Shown here: positions 39,189 through 52,290 of the stretch, in pieces
How positions within the stretch are numbered: position 1 is the stretch's first letter
Layout of the letters: each line of letters opens with the position of its first letter
Assembly: GCA_022829145.1 (NCBI GenBank)
Contig: CM040741.1
Span: 42,392,534 to 42,456,533 of the forward strand
Source: Albula goreensis
Lineage: Eukaryota > Chordata > Actinopteri > Albuliformes > Albulidae
Direction of reading: 5' to 3'
DNA: 64,000 bases
Position numbers and translations under genes: made by a program
Notes under the pieces: model-generated
Told to the model about the DNA's origin: nothing
Database searches by the model: none
What the model saw: the letters and a program-made list of their open reading frames with translations, nothing else

Positions 39189-40499
39189 ATGTATTTAGAA
39201 GATCTTATCCATATGAGCAAGACATTTATGCTTGCATTCCCATGTGCAGCATGGGTAGGTGATATTGACACAATCAATTAGATGCCATCACAGGTTAGAT
39301 ACTGTAGGTGAATGCCCAGGTTAGGCGTGTGTGTTTAGCAGAGTGTGACTTGGAGTCCACAGCTGTGGGGAAACGATTGATAATGTCCCAACAGAGATAG
39401 TTTTGGTGAGGGAAGGTCCTTGTAGGTTCCCTAAGTTACTCCTACAGTATTTCACCCAATTGATGTGGTGGTTGCCAAGGGAATACAAGCTGTCATTAGT
39501 GAGAGATATACCGCTTCTTTAATTAGTACAATCTCTCCTGTAAAGTGAGCAATATTTTATGGCTCACAGGTGTGTAATTCAGAGTAGTGCAGGTGCTTGT
39601 ACCACTGTGCTCCTCACACAGGTGTTGATACATAATTTTTATTCAGTATTGGGCTATTATTACTACTATTATTATATTTGTTGTTATGTGAATTGAACTA
39701 TTTGTTTTATTATGAGCGGTTGCATATGCTTGGAAGCAAACACTGGTCGCTAGTTATAATCCTTTCTGTTCCCACACCAAAGGAATACAGTTTGACAGTC
39801 ACTTCATCAGCATACATCATCCAACAAATGAACGTTTAATATTAGGCTATTATTTTGACAGTAAATTGATTGAGCACTTCCATCTGTATGAAATGCTAAA
39901 ATAAATATCAAAATTCACGGGTTAAGACATTTTCTGAATTCTCATGAGGATCTGTGAGAGCAATCATGAAACTCAAAATCACCTAGAAGGTGCTGATGAT
40001 GAAATCATGGGTAATGGGCTAACTGAGGTAAGAATAGTCAGCAGGATTCTCCGTTTAAATATTTAAACCCCCCATCAAATTCGACACTCATCACTCGATA
40101 TTTTAAAGCAACAAAAATGTTCCCATCAAATAAGTTTTGTTTTAAAGTAAATCAAATTGGTAGAAGAGTGTGACGGGTTCAAACGATGTGTTACAGCTAC
40201 ATCGTTGCTCAGTTGTGATATCTAGCCCATCAAGCAGGACATGTCTACAGTGCTTAATGAACATATGACCATGCATGCACGAATACAAGTTGATAATTTC
40301 TTTTTCCCATCTGACTGTTATCAAGCCAGCGTTGCCGAACCTTTGCCATCGCAAACATTATTGTTCTTTAAAATCCAAATTTGCATAGTCAGGTATTAAA
40401 TTAAATTCCAACTGGTGAAAAATTGAACTCTTTCTAATAAGATGTCCATCAAGACTGAAAGATCTGCATTAATCAAGGATGAGGGCTTTTTCGATACAC
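39189..40499. other. Proximal upstream sequence of znf462
   Basis: No gene or clear repeat seen. GC content begins to rise towards 40 kb. Proximal promoter elements may lie in the last few hundred bases, but none can be named with confidence. Confidence 0.35.
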
Positions 40500-41600
40500 A
40501 CCACGTTGACCATTCCGCTGCTCTCCCATCTCAATGCAAACTCTTGTGCACCCTCTGGTGCTTGCTAGTCTCCCAAACTTCTTTGTGTTGCTTGCTTTGC
40601 AGATTGTCTTCCTTGTCTCTGTGGTTGCTCATTATTCAGAGACAGACGGAGCTCAGGTCATCTGCAGCCGCAGCATAGGAGAAGCAGGAAAGATGGCGAT
40701 CATTCACTAGACCAGGCACACGCATGAGCTACAAAACAACTTTCAGAAAGATCGCTTTTCTGGACAAACCCGTAAGTAAAATGCGATTCCAAAACGTCAA
40801 GCTCAAAGCTGTATTAGTGATCCATGTGCAAGACGTTGTGCTAGACCGAATAATCTGGAGAACGTCTCGTGAATGACCTGGAAAGAGCTGAAGGGTTTTC
40901 TTTTTTTCTTAGCTAGCTAGTTTAGGACCAGTCGTGGTGACTTGGGAGAGCCCGAGAGAGAACGTACATTTGAAAGCTGGTGCTAGCACCTAAACATGTA
41001 AAGTCAACCAGAGAGCCTGTCCTCTTCATTATTCTTACCACCCTTTTATTTGTTGCTTTCGATACGTGGTTCTTTTGGGAAATCGGGACTCTGAAATGGA
41101 CCTCATTAGAGATCGTGCTGTGTCGTGAGATCCAGCACTGGTGAGTTTAATATTGGCAAGCTGGTCAGAGAATTTGCTCTCTCCCTCTCAATCTATTATT
41201 CGCTTGCTTGAAGGAGAAGCCATTGCACGGATTGCTCTTCTCTCCTAGCACCAGCGGCACAGGAGCTGAGCCTCCATTAGCGACAGTCTGGCATTGCCGC
41301 TGGTCCACGTCCAGACACTCACTAAAAAGCCATGTCCAGTTATTCTGCTCCTACATGTCTTCTCTTGTTCAGTTAAAATGTAAACGGTTGGATTTTATTT
41401 CGCGTTTTCTTTCTACTGGAAGTAAATAGATTTGTGGGGAAATATTTTGATTTGCAGTTTGGATTCTTTACGTTGTTTCTCACCCCCTGCTACGACTGCA
41501 AGCTGAGGTTTTGGATGTCTGTGCTGTCAGTGTTCTGAAGTCAGGTATGTCATTGTGGGCTTCACCATAAAATGGAGGAAGGCAGATGAGTCTCTTAGGA
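40500..41600 (+). promoter_or_regulatory. znf462: Probable znf462 promoter and 5' UTR exon region
   Basis: CpG dinucleotides are clearly more frequent here than elsewhere in the desert, the usual mark of a vertebrate developmental-gene promoter. AAGATGGCG at 40690-40698 is a YY1-type element, often just downstream of transcription starts; its ATG opens a five-codon upstream ORF (40693-40710). Three strong splice donors follow: CCC|GTAAGT (40771/40772), CTG|GTGAGT (41140/41141) and CAG|GTATGT (41544/41545). Any could end a non-coding first exon joined to the coding exon at 61.7 kb. No TATA box is evident. Assignment to znf462 rests on orientation and on the lack of another gene between. Confidence 0.55.
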
Positions 41601-44600
41601 GAGCCAGGAGTCAGACAGGATTTCCAACACAAGAACAAAGGTTGACTTTCTTGTTTTGGTAATCGGCAGGAGTTAGGTTCGTGCAGGTTGTGCGGCTGCA
41701 CAGAGAAGAAGCTTCCAAGTGTGCGATTTTAGCTGTGGCAGAACTGGTCATGGTTAAGTTTTTCCTTTTGTAGAAAATGGAGGGCGTTAGGGCTTCCAGA
41801 AGCCGGACTGTGAGAGGGGTTGGAGCCGACAGTGAGGGTGAGAGAGGGGCATGGATGAGATAGGAATTTTAATGCTTAATTATTCAGTGGTAGAGCCTAC
41901 AGGTCTTTAATGTTCTACAGAGTGGCCCTCAAGAAGCTGGGAGAAGTTTATTCTTTCAGAGTTTTAAAGTTCCTGGAATGGTCTTGTGTCCCTGTTGGCA
42001 AATTAAGTGTCATCAATTAATATGTAATGTTTCTTAAGTGGTAACAAAAACCAGTGTTTTCCCCTGGGGATACTAAATTCATGGAATCTATTTATGTGTT
42101 GCTGAAAACAAAATTAGGTCTTGCAATGTACATATCTTGGATGTGGATTTAATTAGAGTGCCATGTTGAATTTGTGGGTATATGTTCACAAGTTCATTAA
42201 AGGCCATCTGAAGTAGTGGTGTTCTTTCATGCACAGTGTGGGATACCACAAGCAAGCACCAAAACAACCTTAATGATGATCTTCAGATTTTTTTCAATTA
42301 GCATTGTTAAATGTATATATAGACACTTGGTGGGCAGTTTAAATCTAGTGTATTGCCTTCAGATCAATACATACACACAACAATGCAGTCTATTCATTTA
42401 CCTTTTATACTAGGTCCTAAAATGCTAATCCTTTTACTAATATGGAAGAATTATAGATTAAAATCTGGATATTTCAACATCAGCTTTCATCAGTTTAATA
42501 GATTTGTCCTGTAATTTTTCATATATTTGCATTTTTTTCCTGCAGCATTGTAGGAAAGCTCACATTCCTTGAATCATTCTGTACATATCCTTCACTGTCT
42601 TTCAAGAGAAACAGGCTTTTGCTGCTTCTGCAGTAACACTGTTTAGAGTGGAATCTTGCTGACAAGCAGACAGGGGTAGACAGTCTTTCTGCGACAAACT
42701 CTTGGCTATGAATGATCAAAATGGAGGTGTTTCTATAATGGCAAAGCAAATTCATTATTTCTCATAGATCAGGTTTTGACAGATGTGTCAGTTATATTAA
42801 TTTATAACCTTCAAAGCGTTAAGGAGTGCAGATAGAAGGAACTTGAGCTGGATGAATTTTGGATTCTTCACAAGGTCATGAGGATATGATTGTTCCAATT
42901 TCAAAAATGTTAATGCTGATGTTGACCTGATCCTGTCAAACTCATCTATGATAACCATTTATTGTGGTTATCAAGCCCTTGACTAGAGGTAACTGCAGCT
43001 TACCACTTGTCTGTTTGTCTGTATGAAACATGTTTTCCTCATTTTGTACAACACAAAAAAGCTTTAACATCATGACCTTCTGAGAAACTAACATTTAAAA
43101 GTAATTTTCTGGACCCCTGGAACCTGGTTGAAAGAACAGCCCTGTCCCTGAATATCTTGAAAATCTTGAAGTTTGTTTCTGCTTTTAATTGTATGTGTGA
43201 TCTCAAGGTTGTTAACACAAGGTTTTAGAGGATCAAGGAGTAGCATGGAGGTTAGTTTCAGGTGCATCTTCTGCATTTTTGTTTTCTGAAAAGCAGCTTG
43301 CTTGCTTAATCCATGGCCTCTTAGTGGAATTTTCCTACAGGAAAATGTTTGGCTTTCCTATAGTAACTATTCATACCATTCAAAACTTGTTGTATGCTGT
43401 GACTGGAGACTGTAGTTACTGCATGTAAACCCCAACCAGGTTGTCCGATTTATGTTTTGCAGTTAACATGATTATGGTATTTGAAATATGGAATGTAAAG
43501 GGCATCACCACGAAACATGGATAGAGTAACATTATCATATAAACATCAATTATAGAAAATATTGGGGGATAATGTTACTACTTTCAACTACAGCTAACTA
43601 ATGGCAGAGTTCTAAAAATAAGTTTGTATTACTATTACAGAAGTGTCTTGTGTTCAATGAGCAGGCGAGATGTTTGCCTACAAGCATTTAAACAAACTAA
43701 ACAAGGAACAGGTCAGAGGCCATCTTGATTTGGATTCATATTTCATTATTGCTTCAGGGGCATTAAGAAAAAGTCAAGGATTACATTATAAAACCGATAC
43801 ATGCAGAACGTATTTGTAGTCGGAGTGGAAAGGTTGTGGACGTAGTGGAATGCTGTGGAGAGGACCTTACAAAGAAAGGCTGAACAACTGCATACAATAA
43901 AAAGGTGGATTGTCTGCTGGCTGTGCTTTGATCTACAGTGCACTGCTTAGTCTTGTTTTGTTCATCAAAGATGTTGCATCTGAAATTGGTTTTAATTGCA
44001 GAACTGATTGAGTAATTTAGAGCTTTGTAGTGCTCTACTGATGTTTTTTTTCATGTTTTCTCTCAGAAGAATTGCTATTGGTTGAAGCTGAAATTAATAG
44101 AAGCTTGATTGTTAAGACTAGGAAAACTAGTTTAAATTAAATTTGAATGATTGGCATTGAAATTCACATTGCTGAATCTTCTATTAGACTGTGGTTAAGG
44201 GATGTAGAGTTTAAATTCCCAACTATTTAAACTGAAGATATAACTGGATATTCAGGAAAATGATCAGTTCTCTTGTTTTGACACCTAAATGACACCAATT
44301 TAACAGAAGTAACGTATGTGATGTCACAAGAACTTATTACAAAAAAGTGATTGCAAACTTTATGTATTTAGCACCTCAAATTAAATGTTCTTGAGCATTA
44401 GTTTATAGCATTAAGCTTGATAACGTTACATTACAATTCTTGAATGATACAGCAGATGACATTTTTATTCCTTTATTTTCTAATTATACTTGTAAGGGCC
44501 TTAAGGCCTACTTCAGTAAAACTAAATATAATTCCAGTGATTGGATATTCAGAAAAGAACGACATCCATTACTGGAACACCAATAGTCACAACCTGACCC

Positions 44601-46539
44601 ACCATTTTGCTTGCAGAAATATATTGATGGCTTTTTTTGTTTGATTAGATTTCTGCATGGAAATGTAGGCCATAGATTGTGCAGCTCAGTGTTTACAGTA
44701 GAAAACCTTATAAACAGGCCACTCTAATTTTTCAGCTCGTAATACTTGTTTAAATTAAACAATGGTTACTGCCTGTTAAGTACAGTAAGCACTGAAGTAC
44801 ACACTTGAACCAGTTGGTAACTACAAAAAAAATTCTACGTGCCTAAAAGAATGTATGTTATGCTTTTTTGTACAAACTGGATGCAATTATCCAAGAAAAT
44901 AAATAGATCAACTGAAGCCCTGGATATACTGGCAAGACTGAGTTTGATGTTTCTGGGGATGGTTCTCTCCATGTCATAGAAGATGTGGCGTTGAAGCAGC
45001 CATGGTAAAGGATCAGCAGTTCACCAACTGCCTCCATATCAGCCACCTCAACTTCAACTTCTAACACAGTTAATGAATGCAAGCATGCATTAATGTATCA
45101 GACAGAACATTAAAACGTGTATCATGCCAAATATAAAATATAGTATTTATCATGACTAGGCACTGTGGTTTTGTTGTATCATCATCTCTTGAAAATGCTG
45201 TGGTGAAAATTGAAACTGACTAGTTTTTAGACTTAGTTTTTTTTTTTAATTATTATGACTGTGGTACTGCGACTGGCTTGGGCCTTTAGGTTAGCAAATT
45301 ACATTTTCCAAAATAAACATTTTCCTGAATTATATTTGTTATAAGGCATGTCTAATTTTGATATGCTGTTTTTTTTTTTTTAAATTAAGGAATGGTGTCG
45401 CATTGTCTTAGTTTAATGCTTTCCTTTTTTTTTTTTTTTTTACTAAAAACTGCATGTCTGCATATGCTGTAGCTAATGGTAGTTGGCTAGTGTGTTTATT
45501 GCATGCTAGACCTAAACAGCTGATAAAACACATAATTGGCTCACTAAGCCAAGATGCTCATAGTTTAGCTCAGCTAATTCCCATAAGTATGGTAAATATA
45601 CAGATTTTGGATCAAAATCACATCATAACTACTTGCAATTATTTGTTGATGTTATATAACTAATAAGCAATCCAGCTTCCCTCAATTTGCTATAGTGGTA
45701 GTCAAGATTATCAAGTAAAATGAGATGGATCAGCTGGCTAATCAGTTGAGTTAACGGCAAAACATTTTGGATTTTACATTTCACAGATTGTAATTTTTTA
45801 GTGAAATTGTGAAATTCAGATGCAGAATTTCAGTTCAGAAATATTAACAGAACATATCTAGTAATTTAGCTATTTAGCATTAGCAACATCCTAACAGGTT
45901 TCCAGAGTGATTAACAAAACAACTTCATTTGCATGGAAAATTAACTTAGAACTTCTATCTTGCAACTTTTGCGGTTAGACTTAAGGGTATCAGTGTAGTA
46001 TTTAGCTATATATTACATGTTAAAACCTTTCGGGGGGTGATATTCTTGAATTGGTCATTACATGAACTTTATAAAACCAGTGAATATATGAACAAAAAAG
46101 TTTGTATCCTGCAAACATAAATGGTATCAAATGAATTTTTATCTTTGGAAAGTAGCCAGGGTAAAAGAGGGATAATGTACTCTGAGGTTTACAATTATAT
46201 GAAAATAATGTGCTTTGCCTGAAGGTGCTCCTCACCTCCACAGCAACCATTAATCTCATAACCATACACCTCATTGTGCATTATGGCCATACATATGTTA
46301 TATTGTATTTTGGCACATGCTGCAGCAAGCAAGTACATCCCACTGCGCAGCCGTGTCTGTCGTTCCTCAGCCCAAAAAGCTCTCATCTGACGGCTTTGAA
46401 TGCTGTTTGTGAGAGGAGTGTGTGATTCTTCACCCTCAGGTATTTAATGCCAAATGTTCAAAGCATTCAGTATTTATCATTTTATTATGATTTTCATGGA
46501 AAGGTTGCTACTAAATAGCCATTTCTCCGAAGTTGAAAC

Positions 46540-47160
46540 TAAGCCAGGAGAATCACCTGCACATGAAAACACAAAGACTGGGGTGCTGAACAATGGCAAC
46601 AAGTGCTTTGGACTGATGAGTCAAAATGTGAAATTTTTGGCTGAAACAGGAGGCAGTTTGTCTGTAGCGAGAGCACAACATGGAAGAGTGTCTGCAGCCA
46701 ACGCTGAAGTACAGCGGGGGGTTCCCTGCAGGTTTGGGGCTGTATTTCCACAAATAGAGTTGGTGATCTGGTTAGAATTTATGGAATCCTCAATGCTGAG
46801 AAGTACGGGCAGATGCTCAACTATCATTCAATACCATCAGGGAGGTGTTTGATCAGTCCCAACAGAATTCTGCTGCAGGACAATGACCCCAAAGACACGG
46901 CCAAGGTCATGAAGACCTATCTGCAGCAAAAATGAGAACAAGGAGTTCCTCAACAGCTGGAATGGCCTCCACCGAGCCCTGATTTCAACATCAACGAGGC
47001 TGTCTGGAATTACCTAAAGAGACATGCAAGATGCAAGCAAGACAGTGAAAGACTGCAGAAGAACAACACTTGAAGTCTTCAAGATGGTTGGAATAACCTA
47101 CCAACTGATTTACTTATGAAACTGTGTGATATATGTAATTCAGTCATTTAGAAACAATTG
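46540..47160 (+). mobile_element. Tc1-like transposase fossil (third family)
   Basis: Pieces in order: VLWTDESKCEIFG (46600-46640, first catalytic Asp), then VWGCISTNRVGDLVRIYGIL (46735-46795), ILLQDNDPKDTAK (46868-46905, second Asp), LEWPPPSPDFNINEAVWNYL (46957-47015, third acidic residue Glu preserved) and DGWNNLPTDLL (47084-47115). This is a DD34E-type Tc1 transposase. Frame breaks and stops show it is dead. The N-terminal helix-turn-helix region and both terminal repeats are missing or unrecognised. Confidence 0.9.
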
Positions 47161-50100
47161 TAAACCAAGTCTTATATTTTTCCCACAATTCAGTGTATTC
47201 AGGAAGCTATTCATTTGATTAACTGTCATTAACTTGATTGAATTATTTGATTTACATGATTTATTTGAATTTTGATGATAACTTGAGAAGTACCATTTCT
47301 TTAATCTTTCTGTTCATTGGTGCTGTGAGCTGTTCAAGTTCACTTTCTTAGTTGTCCACCTACATTCAGTCATGGCTGTAGAAATCACAGAAGGCAGTTG
47401 AAATTTTCCAGGTAATGGTTGTTTTGAACGTCATGCATTGACTCATGGGAAATGATGCACTGAGCAAATTCCACACAATACCCAAATTACCTGCAACTTT
47501 TGAAGTTTATTTTTAAAGCATAATCTAAATCTTTAACATGAAAAGCTGAGATTTGGTTTATTTCATTGCAAAACAAACTTGCTTTTGACATTCATCCATG
47601 TGTGCTTTGCACGGTGATTCATTCTGTAACTGAAGTTCTTAAAAATCTGCAGTATAGATTATCATTAAATCATTCTGCCTTCATTGAAAGTGAAAGGGAC
47701 ATTCCAGGCCAATAATTCAGAATTCATTTAATTCACCCTTTTTTTTTGTAAGATTTGTCCAAAGAGTAGAAATCATGAAATTGAATATCCATCAAGAAAT
47801 GCAGTGTATCTACCAAAAGTTACATTAGTATTTTAGGAATTCAACCCAGTCCTTAAGGCTGTGTGTTTATTAGGAAATTCGAATAGGCCCAAATATTGCC
47901 TTGACAAATTTTATGGTAAAGCTAGTTGTTCATACTTCTGTTGTTCATACTATCAATGAATATCCACTTTCGTGTGGACAGTGTTGATGATGACAGATAG
48001 GGAGGTGCAAAGCAGAACATTGTGTTGGTAAGATATGCATCCACCAACATATAGCAATATACCGTTAACTGAGACTTTTCTGTCATTTACTGTATTTGAA
48101 AAGGGTGACATAAAGATACGCCAATTGCAAATACATATTTTGAAGACAGTATAAACCATGGCTGAACCAAGGGTGAAACCAGAATCCCTTGGTTCACTCA
48201 TGTTAAATTTCAAAGAGTCTGACAGCAAAGAGTCATAATTTTGTATGCTTGATCAGGGAATCCTATAGCTTTCTCTTCTCACTGTTTTCAAAAACATCAT
48301 GCAGCTACTACTGCTTTCCTCTCAGATGTGCACATTCACAAAAATAGTGTGAACATACCTGTTCTGCTGTCTGTCAATAGAGAAGGTCAGTTTGTTCAAA
48401 CAGACCCAAGGCCACTGACTTAAAACCATTTGTGGAATAGAATGAATTTGCAGAAAGGCTGTATCAACCATGCATCCGTAAATGAGATGAAATAAACAAA
48501 TCCTGTCAGCAGTGGAACTGTGGAAACATTCTGAATTCTTTAGAGTAGCCTGTTCCTCAGCCAGTCTGCTCTGGCTGGACAAGGCGTTCTTTGAGTATGA
48601 ACAGTCATGGTCCTGTAGAGAGGATCCACAGCTGCCCACAGGCTATGCAGCCATTCAGGGCAGATTAAATATTTAAGGTCTTGGAGGAAGGTCTCACTGG
48701 TAAGTTAATATTAATGGATCTCTCATCTTTCCACCACAAGTGGTATTGCTGAAAGAGGGTGGTTTGGCTCACCTGACGAGTAATTTCATTATTCAAAAAA
48801 GTGCATATTATAGATCCACCACTATTTCATGCCTATAGAAAGACATGGCTGTAGTTTTAAAAGGTACTGTTTTACGATAATACAAAATGTAAAATGCCGT
48901 GTAGTGTTTGGACTGATAGATTGAAGTTCCTCTGATAGTAGATCATGTTTCTAGATTTGTTAGCTTGTCCTCTATGGACCATTTCCAGTCAGTCCAACCA
49001 TCTTGTAACCTCACCCACTGTAACTGAAGTAACTGCCATGTCAGGGTTACACAGAAGAAGGCAAAGCTGGAAATGTTTGGCTGAGTTCCACCAATTTTGT
49101 CATTATGTTAAGTCTGTCCAGAGCTTCCTCTGAACTGTGTTTTTGCATATATCATGGGTATCCTCATGGAACTGTTTTTAAAGTGTCAAAAGTTGAAGGA
49201 AACCAAGTTCTACCAAAAAAATACAGTGGCTTTGCATCCATCAAACTCATATTAGGCAGTGGGATTTATAGACTGGGGTACCTAAAGGTGAGGGCATATA
49301 AAATGTATGCATTTTGATTGAAGCAGATCAAGTAGTACTGTAGACATGGTTGACTTAAGAGTTAGAGGAATAGTTCATGGCTATGCATGAAGAAAAACAT
49401 GTTAGAAAACAAGCATTTATATAATGTGTGGAAGGAATGAAGTTGTTTCAGAAGGAAAATAGTCTCACCCATACACAAAATCTTCTTATCGGAAAGTATG
49501 GGGATAATGTATTGGTTAAATACATAGTTTCTGGGGGATGTATTGGAAAAATGTTGGTTAAATAATTCAGTGTTGCTGTCCAAGAATGTTTGAATGTAGT
49601 AGTAGAGGTTTTTCCTTAAATTTCTGTATTAATCCTAACATAACATGCTGTTCTTGTTGTAGAGTAGAAATTAACATGTCTGTAATTGTGTTTTTATGTT
49701 TTATGTTTGCCTTTTTTGAGAGTACAGCTTGCTTTCAGTTAAATGCAGTCTTTGCTTTTGAGAACTGTGTTAGTTTGTCCTTCACTTTCACTTTTTACTT
49801 ACCCATATTATGTCCATTAGCAAAAGTACAAAGGCGTCTTAATGCTTGCAGCTTTTTCCTCAGTTTTAGTAGTAGCTTCCATTGATTTATTTTGGTTTAA
49901 TGCTCATCTTTTTGCATCAGTTATAATGAAGATAAGGTTCAGTTGCATATTCTGTAGCTGTTTCTTACCTTGTTAGGTTGACTGATAAGTCCTGTAGTAC
50001 AGCTTATTTTTGTGGTATTGGTATCTATGACAAAGACAACATCATTTTATTATTATCTGTTCCTTGCTGGAAGATGGCAGTTTTGTCTTTGCCACATTAA

Positions 50101-50829
50101 AAAAAGTTACACCATCCATCCATGTAAAGGCACCAATTATGTTCTTATTAGTAGAAAATTGGTAACCAGTTTTAGCACTTAAGTGGTCATTAGGCAATTT
50201 GTTGATCTTATACATATTCATATGTTCTTAGGCCTGCTTTTCTACTTGCATCTTTTTGGCCAGAATGCATTTTCTTTTCTTCTGTTACATAGAAACATTG
50301 GGAATCGTTGGAACATCAGATTTTTGTGCTGAAGTGTGCATTTGGAATGCAAATTGGTTGATCGATTGTCAGGCTCACATAGAATTTCAGTTCCTAAATT
50401 CGCATTTTATTGCGAAACAAAAGCAAAACAGAATACAGGGTCACCAGGATCTTTATGCCTTGTACCATATGCAAGGTCATAAACATCCCCATCATTAAAG
50501 CTTTCATTTTCACTGTAAAGTATGTATAAATCGATCAGATTATATTGTTTTACATTTCTTTTAATCATTTTATCTTCTAAAAAATAAGTGTATGTGTTAA
50601 AACAAGTTTTATGAGCACAAAACCTTTGACATCTAAGCAGTAGAAAAAAGTATGGGCTGATGAGTTGTTTTTATAGACAGACAATAATATGGACTGACGA
50701 GCTCCTTTTCTCTCATCTGTATGGATTTATGAAATCCAGAAACCAAAATGATGTTTTCAATGCCTGTTCCCAGCTATGTATCTGTCATAGCATGTCAGTA
50801 ATATCACAGTAGTCATTGGGTCTGTTTAT

Positions 50830-51130
50830 TGTACTTTTCAGTTAGAATTGTTTTCATGGTAGAATTATGGTCAAGGAAGACTTTGGTGACAAGGTGCATC
50901 ATATCATGCAAACATTCTTTCTTTAAGACTTTCTCTTATTCAAAAGCAATAACTCCTTCAAAAACACCGGGAAACCGATTAAAGGTGGTTTTCATTAACT
51001 CCAGGACCTTTTGTCGCCAAATTTTACCTTCATGAACTTTTATGGGAAGTTGTAGAAAATAGAGTGGAGTACTTGCAGGCTTTTCCCCTTGAAGAATGAG
51101 TCAATATTACACAAGAAGAAGTTGAACACT
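50830..51130 (+). mobile_element. Very degenerate Tc1-like fragment
   Basis: The DNA shows the order expected for the C-terminal half of a Tc1 transposase gene: 'gacaaggtgcatcatatcat' (50889-50908), then 'cttttatgggaagttgtaga' (51037-51056) and 'tttccccttgaagaatgagt' (51082-51101). It resembles the matching parts of the 22.4-kb copy ('tttatgggaagctgtggaac', 'ctcttgaagaatggtccaat'). No open frame survives. Confidence 0.55.
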
Positions 51131-51844
51131 TTACAATATAGTCTTTTATCTGAAGTCCTAATCATAGAGAAACTTTCAATGTAAGACCGTAAGTGCATTC
51201 ACCTGATTTATATGAGCAGTAGTAGTGTCCAACCTGGATAACAACATTCCTAGACCAGCAAGTGTAACAGAGCAAATAGAGCTCTCTAGAACTAAAATAG
51301 GAATCTTAAATATATCCACAAAAACCCCTTATAAAGACCACAGTATTACCATAAGTTCCACAAAAAATACCATGACCTTGTTTTGTAAAAATGATGAAAG
51401 TGCTTGTGGGTGAAAATGGGAAGGACAGTACAGTAGGGTCTAAAATCTGCATCAAAAGAATGCCAATCATTCTCCAGTACTGACCAAAGCTGGACTCTCT
51501 GACGATTTTCACACCTTCGCACACCTGGCCAATTATTGCAGACTATCCAGTCCAAGCTCCTTTCTGTCACCTTTAAGATGCAGTCCACTGTCCAGACACG
51601 AGTTAGTGTGAAACATGCAGTCGACTTTATAGGAGCTCAGTAGCATTGGTGAGGAAGGACAAGATTATTCAAATTAAAGGATCTGGAGACCTGATTCGCT
51701 ATTGCTACATAAATGAGAGTTGGCTGTCAAGGTTTCGCTCTAGGTTTCCTTGCAGTATACCCATTTACAGTGTGTTGTATCTAGATTTATGGAGAGGTTT
51801 TTCCAAGGATGAGAACTTGGGGAGGTATAGGGAATGTAGAGTAC

Positions 51845-52290
51845 CTAAATCTTAGCCAGGTTCAACTTCGGGTGATGTCCTGCCAGCCAATTCAGCATGT
51901 CCTTTAGCTGTACTGAGATGTGTTGTGAGTGTGTGACCTGAGTGTCAGACAGAGGACATGAGAGTAAACACTTCAGTATCATCCTCACAGGTGATATTTG
52001 ACACCATGGGATGAGATGACAAAAAGAAAAAGAGTAAGGAGAAAAGATGAGGGGACCAAGTACAGAGCTTTGAGGGACACCTGTTGGAAGATCATGAAGA
52101 TCATCATGCGTTCTTGGGTTAGTGTTATCCAATTTATGAACTGCTAACTACATTTGGGGTCTACCAAGTACAAAAAACAAGCCAACCCAGGAAACCCTGC
52201 AGGACCATCCAGAGATGTAAGAGTCAGTCCTTTTGAGGGCTTTGTTTGAGATCCCAAGTGTGGTTAGCAGTTCAAAACTTTTATAACAGC
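51845..52290 (-). mobile_element. L2-type LINE reverse transcriptase fragment
   Basis: On the minus strand, TGVPQSSVLGPLIFSPY (about 52084-52034) is the conserved RT block GVPQGSVLGPLLF. LKDMLNWLAGHHPKLNLAKI (about 51904-51845) matches the 'I..WM..HHLKLNLDKTE' block of L2/Rex-type LINEs. Upstream, about 52290-52150 retains 'LGISNKALKRTDSYISGWS', like the 'LGI.G.AL.WF.SYL.GR' region. The YADD box has been lost between them and stops interrupt it. No 3' tail was identified. It lies antisense to znf462 in intron 1. Confidence 0.8.

Noticed and set aside
46454-46852. 132-residue plus frame as a novel protein
   Set aside because: It lies over a Tc1 transposase fossil, and the meaningful translation is largely in another frame.
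48322-48639. 105-residue minus frame as a gene in intron 1
   Set aside because: The translation has no recognisable domain and no exon signals were seen.
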